A DNA stretch of 64,000 nucleotides from assembly GCA_019454045.1 (NCBI GenBank), contig SKCR01034824.1, forward strand, positions 1-64,000. The letters are read 5' to 3'. Made by a program: the position numbers and the translations under genes. This stretch comes from Zanthoxylum bungeanum. Lineage: Eukaryota > Streptophyta > Magnoliopsida > Sapindales > Rutaceae. How positions within the stretch are numbered: the first letter of the stretch is position 1; every line of letters starts with the position of its first letter. The notes under the pieces were generated by a model that saw nothing but the letters and a program-made list of their open reading frames with translations, searched no databases and had not been told where the DNA came from. This document shows positions 10,874 through 22,859 of the stretch, in pieces.

Positions 10874-13257
10874 TAAGGCCGCACTCTGATAGTGAATGGG
10901 TTAGCCCAACATAGGTTGTTCCTAAAAAGTCAGGTATTACTATTGTGCAAATTGAGGTGGGAGAACTTGTTCCTACTAAAGTAGTCACGGGTTGGCACAT
11001 GTGTATAGATTATAGGAAGTTGAATGCGACCACCCAAAAAGACCATTTCCTTCTTTCTTTTATTGACCAAATTCTTGAGCGGGTAGCAGGTCACCCATTC
11101 TATTGCTTTTTTATGGTTATTCTGGATATTATCAAATTGAAATATCTTTAGAAGATCAAAATAAAACCTCTTTCACATGTCTGTTTGGTACTTACGCTTT
11201 TCGTCGCATGCCATTTGGTTTATGTAATGCACCTGCTACGTCTCAAAGATGCATGTTGGGTACTTTTAGTGATATCATTGAGAAATGCATGGAAGTGTTT
11301 ATGGATGACTTAATTGTTTTGCATGTTTACTTAATCCAAAGGCGGTATTAAGTCGATGTCAAGAAAAAAGTCTTGTTTTAAATTGGGAAAAATAACATTT
11401 CATGATTTCTTCAGGTATTGTTTTGGGTCATATTATTTCTTCTAGGCGATGGAAGTAGATAAATCAAAAATTAAGTTGATATCCAAGTTACCTATACCTA
11501 AAACTGTAAAAGATGTTCGATCTTTTCTTGCTCATGCTGGTTTCTATAGAAGGTTTATAAAGAATTTTCTTCTATATCTTGACCTCTTTGTAACCTTCTT
11601 GTTAAAGATTTCTTGTTTGAATGGACATAAGAGTGTGAAGATGCCTTCAAAATATTAGTTGCTAAACTCACTTCTGCCCCAATTATGCAATCACCTGATT
11701 TGAACTTACCTTTCAAAAATATGTGTGATGCTAGTGACTATACAATTGGAGATGTGTTGGGTCAAATGAGAGAAAGGGAACCTTTTGTTGTTTATTATGC
11801 TAGCAGAACTTTAAATAGTGCTTGAGTTAACTATTCCACAACTGAAAAAGAACTGTTAGTTGTAGTGTTTGCTGTAGATAAATTTCATGTATATCTTAAT
11901 AGCTCACATATCATTATTTTTACTGATCAGCAGCCTTAAAGTGTCTCATTTCTAAGAAAGATACTAAGACAAGTTTGATTAGGTGGATTTTTTTTGCTAC
12001 AGGAATTGATCTAACCATCAAGGATAAGAAGGGTGTTGAAAATGTAGTGGCATATCACTTATCTCATCTAGAGTTTAATGACTCCGTCGATGGCCTACCC
12101 ATTCGTGATGACTTCTCTGATGAACACTTATTTGATATCACACAAGTACCATGGTATGCACTTATTGTCCATTACTTAGTTTCTGGTGAGTTTCCATCTG
12201 GTTGGACTGCACAAGACAAGCGTAAGTTCTTGGTCGAGGTACGTAATTTTTATTGGGATGATCCATATTTATTTAAATACTGTCTTGACCAAATATTGCA
12301 ACGTTGCATTCCTAAGGATGAGGTTTTAAGTGTACTTACATTCTGTCATTCCTATGCATGTGGAGGCCATTTTGCAATAAAGAAAACTGCTGTAAAGATC
12401 TTACAGTGTGGTTTTTATTGGCCTACTTTATTTAAAGACACAAATGGTTTCTGTCGTTCCTGTGAAAGTTGTCAAAAATTAGGTGCAATATCTCATCGTC
12501 ATATAATGCCTCTTAACCCTATTCTTTTCATTGAAATATTTGATTGCTGGGGTATAGATTTTATGGGACCTTTTCCACCTTCTTTTAGATATCTTTACAT
12601 TCTTCTTGTAGTAGACTATGTGTCTAAATAGGTTGATGCAGTGGCGTGCCGAGCTAACGACAACACCACTGTGGTAAAATATTTAAAGGAACATGTATTG
12701 TCACGTTTTGGTACGCCACATGTCATTATTATTGATAAAGGGAAATATTTTTGTAATCGATCTTTTGAGGCTTTGATGTGCAAGTACAATATAGTGCATA
12801 TGATTTTCACTGCTTATCATCCACAGAAAAATGGGCAGGCGGAGTTAGCAAATAGGGAGATAAAAAATATTAGAGCAAATGGTAAACTCAAACCGCAAGG
12901 ATTGGTCTTTACGACTTCCAGATGCACTTTGGGCATACCGTACAGCTTACAAATCCCCACTTGGGATGTCTCCTTATAGGCTTGTATTTAGAAAGGCGTG
13001 TCATTTACCAGTTGAGTTAGAACATAGAGCTTATTAGGCTATTAAAACTCTTAACTTTAATTTGAATACTACAGGCACACAATGAAAGCTCCAACTGATA
13101 GAACTTGAAGAACTGAGGAATGATGCTTATGACAACTCCCGCATTTATAAAGCAAAGATGAAAGCTGCCCATGATAGACAGATCATGAGGAAGAACATTG
13201 ACCCAAACTAAAAGGTCTACCTTTATGTCTTCAGACTCCATCCTCACCCAGGCAAGT
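10874..13257 (+). pseudogene. Athila-like pol: RT, RNase H, integrase
   Basis: The reading starts at SDSEWVSPT, just before the RT domain (VPKKSGITIV, CIDYRKLN, then FGTYAFRRMPFGLCNAPAT). The RT active site is FMDD at about 11300. RNase H follows at 11700-12080. Next are the integrase zinc finger (HFAIKK to CRSCESCQKLG, about 12350-12480) and the catalytic core ([24 protein letters not shown]). The wording resembles Athila integrases. Many stops and frameshifts break it, including a stop at SK*VDA near 12631. Downstream of about 12980 the integrase C-terminal region is readable in pieces up to about 13250. An LTR-like sequence begins at 13258 and interrupts the rest. It is the continuation of the gag at 5122. 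Confidence 0.9.
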
Positions 13258-15564
13258 TGTAACATCCCGAGGTATTTTATCGTGTTGTGTAAATTTTATT
13301 TTGCTCGTGAGGCCGAGTCGAACACGAGGTTTATTTTATTTCAATAAAAACGGAAATCTTTTTCCAAGAGATGAGTTATAGAATGATAAGGAATTAAATA
13401 AAAAGGGAAAAAAAATTGGAATTTGATAAATAAATTAAACCCTAGAAATTTCTACACACAAGTGTATTAAATATATAAAGTACCCACTCACATATTTAAT
13501 AGATATATTTATATATTCATACTAAGATATTTATTGCACACACAATTAATTAGAAATAACACATACACACGTGGACTACACTCACACCACACACACATAA
13601 TTTAAAGCCACACTTAACACACACAGTTCGTAAGAGAGAGGGGGACAGAAACAACAGATCAGAGGAGGCAGAGCAGGTGAGGCCGGATAAAGAAAGAAAG
13701 AAATGGGTTCAGGAGAGTGGGGAAAAAAATAAAAGGGGAAAGATCGAGAGGAAGAAGGACTGAGAGGCTGAGAAGAACCGTAAGCAGGGGATGAAATTCG
13801 AAGCTGAGAAGAATAAAAAGAGGGAGAGAAAGAATGCAAATGTGTAAGTAAACTATTGCTTTGATTTCTTGAGTGTGATGGATTTTATAATTTGGATCTT
13901 TGATAAATTTCGAAATTTGATTTGATAATGAGTTAATGGTATGTTAAATATGACCTAGACTTGGTACCTTGAATAAAATTTGAAGAAATTTTTAGGGTCT
14001 GTTTGGTTCAACGAAGGAGAGGGGAGGGAAGGAATTTTAATGGAAGGGAGGGGAGATGATAGATTTTAATTAAATATATGTTTGGTTCAAAGGAGATGAG
14101 GGGAGAGTTTTTAATTAGATATATGTTTGGTTCAAGAAGGGAGGGGATAGATTTTAAAACTAATTTACTATTTTATCCTTATATTGTTATAAATAAAATT
14201 AAAACAATATAAGTAGGGATAATTTAGTCATTGCATTTAAAATTTTAATTCATCACTTTCTCTCCCCTCCAAAACCCCCCCCCCTTTGGAGGGGGGCTAA
14301 AATTGACTTAGGAGGGATTTTGCTCCCCTCCTCTTCAAAAAATTGAACCAAACAAACATAATTTAAAAAATAATCCCCTCTCCCCTCCAAAACCCCCCCA
14401 ACCAAACACACTCTTAGGGTTGAGGAAATTACATGATTTGGGGAAAAATCGGTATCAACCCTAGAAAATTTGGGAATGTTGGAATTAAGATAATAGCTTA
14501 ATAGATAGTTAGTTAATCTGGAAATTTATAAGTAGGTAATGTTGTGCTTATGTGACTGTGAAAGTAAAATCTGAAAATTAAAGTAGCGGTAGTAATGAAA
14601 ACGTGGTGGAAATGAACTCCTTGAGTCTTTGTGTTATGATGGGTTTGGATAGAATAATTCAATAAATAAAATGTTTGGAATTATGCGTGGATAAGTTTAA
14701 CATAGTTTTAAAATTTTAGGGATTGGTAATTTAGTAAGGTATATATATATATTGTGTGTGTGAAGGAAGTTAAAATGGCGTATGGAAATTTGGGTAATGA
14801 CTTTAATGTGATAATTTTGTTGACAATGAGTTTCATTACATAAAAATGCATATACTTAGAGGAAGGCGGGTGGTAACTGTCAGGGCATGCTACTGTTATA
14901 TGTTAATCTTTATACATGTGATGGATAATTTTAGGAATTAATTTATGCACCTTTTCGCCCATTTGCTACTGGACTATGAGTATAACATTGTAATGTGTGG
15001 TATGCTGGCTTAGGTTGAGATGTGTGTTTGGGGTTTACATGATTGGGGATATAGAAACTTGACAAGTATAATATGAACATATGGAAAGATTAATAGTAAA
15101 CAGGATATGAAGCATGAAAGACCAGATTAAAAGAAATCTATAGTAGGGTTGCATATTTGATTAAAATGGTTAAGAGCAGACACTAGCCTAAGTTAATGAA
15201 GAATGTAAATAAGCAAGTATGACATATATAAAGTATGTTGAGGATAGTGTAAGCATATAAGAGCATAAGTTAACTCAAGATAAAAGTATAAAAAGAATAG
15301 ATACATACATCATTAGTTTATAGAAATGCATGAACATATGCATTTAGTCACACGACAACTTAAAGGTAAGTATATAAGAAAGCATGACAAGGGTAGTGTG
15401 AAGAAATATGCATATTGTGTATTATGATTTTCATACATTGATTTGAAATTAAAAAGGGTTTTGAAGTTCAAAGCATTTTTAAAAGAAAAAGTTTTTGATG
15501 TTTTCTTTTGAAAGAAAAGTATTTCAGGAAATATTTTCTTACAGTTTTGAGATACAAAATATGG
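13258..15564 (+). mobile_element. LTR-like insertion starting tgtaacatcccg
   Basis: The block begins tgtaacatcccgaggtattt, the usual start of chromovirus-type LTRs, directly inside the Athila pol. About 2.3 kb later Athila LTR sequence appears. No coding similarity, polypurine tract or primer-binding site is visible inside, so it may be a solo or partial LTR. The 5 bases before it are caagt; no matching copy was found on the right, so the right edge is uncertain. It carries a MITE at 13995-14413. The remainder is AT-rich with nothing else I can assign. Confidence 0.5.
13995..14413. mobile_element. Tourist-like (PIF/Harbinger) MITE
   Basis: A 419-base element bounded by the trinucleotide duplication tta (13992-13994 and 14414-14416). 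The terminal inverted repeats are gggtctgtttggtt and aaccaaacacactc, 12 of 14 paired. Subterminal sequences also pair (gaggggag against ctcccctcc). There is no coding capacity. TTA/TAA duplications with GG-GTTTGG ends are characteristic of Tourist-type MITEs mobilised by PIF/Harbinger transposases. Confidence 0.88.
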
Positions 15565-15638
15565 TTTTTATACTACTTGAACGATACTACTTGAACGATA
15601 TGTGCGTTTGCGTTATACGTGTGTGTTTACGCCGGTCA
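15565..15638 (+). mobile_element. Athila-like LTR 3' end fragment
   Basis: The last 74 bases match the LTR end at 4930-4989: tactacttgaacgatatgtg, gtgtgtttac and a final ggtca. The word actacttgaacgat is locally doubled. It probably derives from the 3' LTR of the disrupted element, but it is joined directly to copia pol at 15639. Confidence 0.75.
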
Positions 15639-16689
15639 CTTTCCTTAACGGAAACTTTTTGGAGGATGTTTATATATACATCCTGATGGTTTTGTCGGGC
15701 CAAAACATGCAAACAAAGTTTGAAAGTTAAACCGATCCATTCATGGATTGAAGCAATCATTGCGTTCTTGGAACCAGTGTTTTGATGTAATCATAATGCT
15801 ATATGATTTAATTCAAAACGAAGATAATTCTTGTGTATATAAGAAGGTTAGTGGGAGCGCACTGACAATGAATGTCCTATACATTGACGATGTATTGCTT
15901 CTTAGCAATAATATTCCCATAAAATAATCGGTGAAAGCTTGACTTTCATTAAAATTCTCCATGAAATACCTGGGAGAAGCAGACTTTATTCTAGGAATAA
16001 AGATCTACCGGGATAGATCTAGAAAGCTGCTGACACTCTCTCAGTGTTCGTACGTTTTGATATGTACGTGACCTGATGTCTCATATGCTTTGAGCATATA
16101 TAGACGCAATCAGGCCAATCCAGGTGATGATCGCTGGATTGATATAAAGAACATCCTTGAGTATTTTGGACGAACCAATGATGCTTTCTGAGAATATGGG
16201 GAAATGAGAACTTGAGGTGACTGGGTTCACCACTGCAAGTTTTCAAACCGATAAAAACGACTGTAAGTTGCAATAAGGGTACATATATAGTTTGAATAAC
16301 GTAACAGTGAGCTGGAAATCTTCCAAGCAAGATACTGTTGTCGAATAAATAACAAAAGCGGAACATTGTTGCAGATGAGGCAGCAAAATAAGCATTTTGA
16401 ATCTATAAAATTCCTAATTAGATTGGGGGTAGTTCTGTTAGCAGTTGGGCTGGGCTACATCACATGCTAAAGAACCACGGTCTCATCAATGATTCAAGTA
16501 TATACTTCAACTATTTCATCTGATACGTAAGATCATAAATCGTGGCGATATGATGATCGAATAAATCACATCAGATGATAACCTTGCAAATCCGCTGACG
16601 AAAGCTGTTTCTCAGCAGAAGTTTGAACAACCCGTACATAGTTCAGGTGTTAGACACTTGAGTGATTGGCTATAGGCCAAGTGGGAGAT
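15639..16689 (+). pseudogene. Ty1/copia pol fragment: RT and RNase H
   Basis: This is the 3' part of a copia polyprotein. It opens near the conserved LNG-LxEDVY segment and reads SIHGLKQSLRSWNQ, then the RT active site YIDD in LYIDDVLLLSNN (about 15880-15910). MKYLGEADFILGIKIYRD follows. RNase H and the C-terminal tail end in ADPLTK-like wording (NLANPLTKAVSQQKF, about 16575-16625). Stops and frameshifts are frequent. It ends at the polypurine tract aagtgggagat (16679-16689), next to the LTR at 16690. Gag, protease and integrase are missing on the left, where the fragment abuts an Athila LTR end. Confidence 0.88.
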
Positions 16690-18960
16690 TGTTGGATAAT
16701 TATGACTCATAACATCACTATTTGTACATAACACGGTGTTGTTGTACAAATTAACTATGTGACAAAGGAAATGACTCTTTTATCATTTGTAATTGGATTA
16801 CCTAAATATATAAATGATAAAAGTCCATATGATTAGTACCTGATTAATAAGATATGAGACAACATTAATCCACAAAGGTTTAATCATTAAATATCACTAG
16901 TCGTAGTATTATCGAGACTGGACATCGATAATGCGGAATATGCTAGTATTACACTTGTGTGTGTTATGGAAGCGTAACGGCATAGTTCTCATATATTTGG
17001 GTATTGGATACTCATGCAAGTGTAATAGGAGGTTCTGTTTACCGATGGTACGAAAACAGCTTCGATCTGGATAGACCTCTCGGAATCCCATTGGTAGTAT
17101 GATTATGTGTCTATGGGAGTCCGAATCAGGGTAGGTGTATTTGGTCTTAACCTGAGACTTGCATCACTAATACTTGCGACAATCAATATACTTTGATTTT
17201 AATCGTCCGGGGCTTTAACAGGTTCTGTGTACGCCTCTTCTTGGTATACTGAGAATCATAGTGTATTGGGTGTGATGTCAAGAAAGAAGTATCACTTCAG
17301 TCATATGGAGATGATGATCATACATGGATACAAAACTGGTACTCTAAGTGTTATAGCCATCGGGGAAGTATGACTAGGTCATGACTTTCCGATCATAAAG
17401 AGACTAGTTGCTAGTGATCCGATATATGCTTCGTACGGGGTAGACACAACTCCAGCCTCAGGCCTAGTATGTGATATCCGATACTAGATCGTAATGCGTA
17501 ATACTACGTATACTACGCCTGACAAAGATCATGTATTCCGTAGAAGAATATTTCTGGAGAATTGGGTAGGCACGGTGCTTTGCTAAAAACCAATCATGTC
17601 TTGTAAATAGGTAAGAACGTGGTACCGTGTACGCACGTATTCGGGTAGTCCGATAACCGTATTTGCTGCCAACATATCCATGGATCTCTTGGGTCGCATC
17701 TCAAAGATTCACCGATGATATTTGACTTGAACAATATTAATCTGGGATTAATTAAGAGAGAGAAAATTAATCTAGGATTAATTACGGTAAGAATTAATCT
17801 GGGATTAATTATCAGAGAAATAATTAAGAATTAATCTGGGATTAATTATCAGAGAAAGAATTAATTTGAGATTAATTGCGTCAAGAATTTATTTGGGATT
17901 AAATTCGTCGAGAGGAGAGAACGCGATTAATTTGGAATTAATCGGTGAAATAAATTTAATAGTTAAATTAGATTTTACTATTTAATTTATTTAATTGGGC
18001 TAAAATAATATATTTGATATATTAAATGAAATCAGATTTCAACGCGGAATTAAATTGGATCTTAATTCTAGCGAACGAATTAATTTGGAATTAATTCGCG
18101 AGCGACTTCCGTAATAATTTTACTGGGTATTATTATTTAATTAAATTAGATTTAATTACGTCGCGACGAAAAATTCGTTTAATCGGATTAAACGAACCCG
18201 GGCCCAAAAGTGTGTAGTGTAAGCCAACTAGATTTGGAATTAAATGGGTGAGACCCATGACTTATATCAATTGTCAATAATTGATAGAGTGGTTGGCAAT
18301 AAAGTAAATTAGATTTGATACACTTCATACCTACCCTGTCAAAAATATATAACATATTTTTAATAAATTTTTTGGATTATTATTCATTTCTCTCCGAAAG
18401 CAATTACTTTTTGCTTCCTTTTGATTTTGGCCGAAAGTAAAAAGAAGCAAGTGGCCATTAAATTCGTTTTTTGCTCCTTGGCCGAATTGGCTTCTTTAAA
18501 AAAGAAACAAAAGGCCACCGACAAATATACAATTTTGCTCTCTGTTTTCTTTGAAAAAGTCAAAAGATGTAAAAAGCAATTGGCCGAAAGAAAATTGCTA
18601 TTGGCCACTGATTGTTTTTTTTTTTAAAAGGGCAATTGGTTTCTCCTTTTAGAAAGGTTGAATGGCCTTTGATTCTGCTTTCATTTTTTGGCCGAATGGC
18701 CTCATTATAAGATGAGCCGATTGCTTCCCCTCTCTCCAGGCGAATTGTTGCTTCTCTTGGAAGGTAAAATTCTGCCACTTTTGTTCTTGCTAGCACATAA
18801 TGGGGTCAAGTGAAGGTGATAGAGACACTCACCCATGAGCTTGGAAGCTTCAACATCCATGGAATTTTTGAAATCCTAAATCCGATCAATGTAAGTATTT
18901 CGCAACTTTCTTGATTAATTCACACAATAATCACGCTTAGAGATCATGTGGCATGTCTAG
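16690..18960 (+). mobile_element. Ty1/copia LTR (3' LTR), right end unclear
   Basis: The start tgttggataattatgactca follows a polypurine tract and matches the LTRs at 44651, 55419 (minus) and 63313 (minus). The central part holds tandem aattaatctgggattaatta-type units (17740-17950). The expected final aacccaaca is not clearly present; similarity fades near 18920-18960, where minus-strand chromovirus LTR sequence takes over. The right edge is therefore approximate and the LTR may be truncated. Confidence 0.8.
17740..17950 (+). repeat. tandem ttaatctgggattaatta units in copia LTR
   Basis: About six units of roughly 25-40 bases, each an imperfect palindrome around aatctgggatt. All copia LTR copies in the window carry the motif, with different copy numbers. 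Confidence 0.75.
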
Positions 18961-19535
18961 GACACTTACAATGAAAACATATGAAAAACATGTAACAAGC
19001 GTCGGGACGGAAACATATAGTCAGTCAAGCATCTCAGCGGAAACATATGAGTAAAACCAAAATCATAAAATGTAAAACAAGTGCTGAGATGAAAACAAGT
19101 GATCTTTATGCGTGATCTGTTATCAAATAAGACTTAAACCCAACAAACCTTCAAACTTAAAATCTCTTAAATTATAAATCAAGAAAAACACATAGTTAGG
19201 CATCTACTCACAATTATAAATTGAGAAAATTACTGAAAGGTGGGCGGTTGATCGAGCTTTCGATCTACAATAAGATGAGAATATGTAAGATTCTTGACTT
19301 GGTCTCTTGAAGCAAAGAAGATACAACGCAAATTAAATGTAAATTAAACATGCTATTTTTTATTTCCACCCTTATATATCAATATAACAAATAAGACTCA
19401 TTACCTCAAAAGAAAATAAATGAAAGCTAAGATCCCCAACAGCGATAGACTCGGCCAGGTGGAGGGATAATTTGGGGGTTTTGATTTTCTTCGTCTCTTT
19501 TGCCAATTAAAGCACTTCACCAAGGTGTGTGTGTG

Positions 19536-19568
<33 letters not shown>

Positions 19569-19922
19569 ATGGGAGAATTTAACTGTTAAAATAGTAGGAT
19601 TAATGGCATGAATTTACGCTACAAATGCTCACAAGAGCCGTAAGGAAATGGAGAAGAAATAGTGGTGGTGATCGTATGCATGTGAGGGAGAGATTAAGAT
19701 GAGAAAAATCTAGTCTCCTCTTTCTTCTATTTTCGTATCTTTTTTTTTTCTTTTTTTAATGGGCCTCACGCCATTCTTCTCTCTTTTGTGTAAAGGGCCT
19801 TACACTCTTCTGTTTCTCTTTTTTTTTTCCTATTATTTTTCTTTTCCTTTTTATTTTACTAACCCTTTAAATTCCTTCCACCACTCCCCCTACTTCAAGT
19901 AACTACCTTAACTTGGAGAGAT
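18961..19922 (-). mobile_element. chromovirus 3' LTR, truncated at both ends
   Basis: It matches the right-hand LTR over 25042-27135 (catgaaaacatatgaaa to taactaccttaacttgg). Its element-sense start, tgtaataacccgtg, and next 50 or so bases are missing, so it joins the integrase reading directly at 19922/19923. Its other end is lost at the copia LTR. It lacks both the 732-base block and the hAT-type element present in the right-hand LTR, and so supplies empty sites for both. Confidence 0.85.
19538..19567 (+). repeat. 30-base poly-G run
   Basis: An uninterrupted run of 30 G after a short gt repeat, inside the chromovirus LTR. The other LTR copy has no such run at the corresponding place. It could be replication slippage or an assembly artefact. 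Confidence 0.95.
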
Positions 19923-22859
19923 TTTTGTCTACTTTGTGTAGTCTTTAACCTTTCTTTAATCAACTTTTCCCTTTCTATTAAATCTTAAATTAGATCTGGA
20001 CCCAATAATTTGGTTTCTCCAACCTCAAACCATCCCATGGGAGACCGACACATACGTCCATACAGGGCCTCAAAGGGTGCCATTTGAATACTAGAATGAT
20101 AGCTATTATTATAGGCAAATTCAATCAACGACGGGTACCTGTCCCAGCTTCCCTCAAAGTCTAAAGTACAAGCTCTCAACATATCTTCCAGAGTCTGAAT
20201 AGTACGTTCAGATAGTCCCTCTGTCTGAGGGTGAAAATCCGTGTTAAACCGCAACTGAGTACCTAGAGCCTCTTGGAAAGACTTCCAAAACTTTGAGGTA
20301 AATTGTGTACCTCGATTAGATATAATTCAAATGGGTACACCATGCAAGGACATAATATTTTCTAGGTAAATCTGGGCATACAAAGACACCGAATAGGTAG
20401 TTTTTACCGGAAGAAAATGCACCGATTTCGTCAGTCTATCCACAATTACCCAAATTGAGTCAAAACCCTTTTGTGTCCGTGAAAGACCTATAACAAAATC
20501 CATGGTGATTTTATCCAACTTTCATTCTGAAATTTCTAACCCTTGAAGTGTACTCGCAGATTTCTAATGCTTCGCTTTCACTTGTTGACAGGTAAGGCAC
20601 TTAGATACAAATTCTGCCACATCCCTCTTCATTCCTTCCCACTAATAGAACTGTTTTAAATCCCGATACATTTTTGTTGCACCAGGATGCATAGCATAAG
20701 AGGATGCGTGAGCCATTTCCATCCGCGTTTATAGGTATTACTATACGATTATTAAACCGCAAAACACCTCGCTCATCCACCCAGAACTCCGTTTTATCAC
20801 CTCGTAATATACTGTATTTCTTACTCTGTACATATGCATCGGTTGACTGCGCTTCCGCTATCTCTTTAAGAAAAATCGACTTAACTTGAATTTGTGCCAA
20901 CAATACTCCAGATTCAGAAACCCGAAGATCCACTCCACTTTGTAAACATTGATGTGGTTCATATACTCTCCTTTTATCCATCGACAAATAAGCTAAGCTT
21001 CCAACCGATTTTCTACTTAACGCATCGGCCACCACGTTTCCTTTTCCAGGATGATATAAAATGGAGCAATCATAATCCTTGAAGAATTCCACCCACCTTC
21101 ATTGTCTTAGGTTTAGTCTTTCTGATAAAAAATATACTTCAAACTCTTATGATTAGTGTAAACCTCAAATTGCTCATCGTACAAATAATGTCTTCAAATC
21201 TTGAGAGCAAAAACTACGTCAACCATTTCTAGATCGTGGGTAGGATAATTCTGCTCGTAATATTTTAGCTGCCTGGATGCATAAGCAATAACTCTGCCAT
21301 GCTGCATCAACACGCAGCCTAGACATATTCTGGAGGCTTCACAAAATACCATAAAATCGTCTGAGCTCGATAATAGGGCTAGTACAGGGGCTGAAGTCAA
21401 ACGCCCCTTCAACTCTTAAAAACTCTTCTCACATTCGTCAGTCCACACAAATTTTATCCATTTCCGAGTCCAGCGAGTTAAAGGCACTACTATACTAGAA
21501 AAGTTCTCCACAAATCTCCTTTAATATCCTACTAGTCCCAGAAAACTCCTAATCTCCGTAACATTTGTAGGACGTGGTCAATTTTGCACTGCTTCCACTT
21601 TCTTCATATCCACACTTATACCATAGTTAGACACCATGTGCCCCAAAAACCCCACGTCAGTCAACCAAAATTGACACTTGGAAAATTTCGCATATAACCT
21701 ATGCTCCCTTAACGTTTGTAAGGCCATATGCAAATGACGCTCATGATCTCCCGTGCTCTTAGAATAAATGAATATATCATCAATAAAAATAATCACAAAA
21801 TGGTCTGAATACCCGATTCATCAAATCCATGAAAGCTTTCGGGGCATTAGTGAGGCCGAAAGACAACCAGAAACTCATAGTGTTCGTATCAAGTCCAAAA
21901 TAGTGTCTTTGGAATATCCTCACTTCTAATATGAAGTTGGTGATAACCTGATCACAGGTCGATCTTCGAAAAGCAGTATGCCCCTTGTAGTTGATCAAAC
22001 AAATCATCAATCCGGGGTAGGGGATATTTGTTCTTAATAGTAACTTTATTCAACTGTCGATAGTCAATGCATAACCAGAGTGTACCATATTTCTTTTTAA
22101 CAAATAACACCGGTGCACTCCACAGAGAAGTACTCAGTCGAATAAAACCTTTATCCAAAAGGTCATGGAGTTGAACCTTTAGCTTCTTTAACTCGGCAAA
22201 CGCCACTCGGTAGGGGGAATAGAAATAGGCTGAGTTCTTGGAACAACATCAATGCAAAACTCAATCTCTCTTTCCGGTGGTAGCCCCGGTAACTCTTTTG
22301 GAAATACTTCCAGATACTCTCTAGCTACCGGAATCTGATGAAGTTCCACTTGGCTCCCTTCTGTATCAATCACATAAGCCAAATACCCTTCACATCCTTT
22401 CCGAAGCAATTTACGTGCACTAATTGTCGAAATCAAATTATTAGGAATCTCACTCATATCCCCCTGAAATTCCACTTCTATTTCCCCTGGAATCCGTAGA
22501 GTTACTACCTTCTTCCTACAGTTCAAAGTGGCATGATACCGGGATAACCAATCCATCCCCAGAATTACATCAAAATCAATAATTCCTAATACGATCAAAT
22601 CAATAGGATACACTCATTTCCCCATAATTATTTCGCAAGACTTTAACACATTCGATACTACAATAGAACTTCCCAAAGGCGTGGACACAACAAATGGATA
22701 TTCTAATACTGCTAATTCTCTACAAAATGAGGTGATGCAAAGGAATGGGTGTCTCCAGAATCAAATAATATTCTAGCACGAAAGAATTCAACTATCAAAA
22801 TACATGTCACTATGACGTTTGAAGCTTGAGCATCTTGAGGGGTTAAAGCAAAATCCCTC
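19923..22859 (-). pseudogene. chromovirus pol: protease, RT, RNase H, integrase
   Basis: In reading order the protease has LFDSGDTHSF (about 22760-22790) and [15 protein letters not shown] follows ([35 protein letters not shown], active site FIDD at about 21780). RNase H reads [15 protein letters not shown] and ends [18 protein letters not shown]. The integrase then shows MDFVIGLSRTQKG, a second active-site position reading ISNRGTQF, where Asp is replaced by Asn, and GLSERTIQ with the Glu kept. The stretch is split by many stops and frameshifts. Integrase breaks off into LTR sequence before any chromodomain. Family assignment is firm, and the copy is dead. Confidence 0.9.

Noticed and set aside
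13582..13839. serine/proline-rich minus-strand open frame
   Set aside because: It is a low-complexity reading of a ga-rich tract in an LTR-like block.
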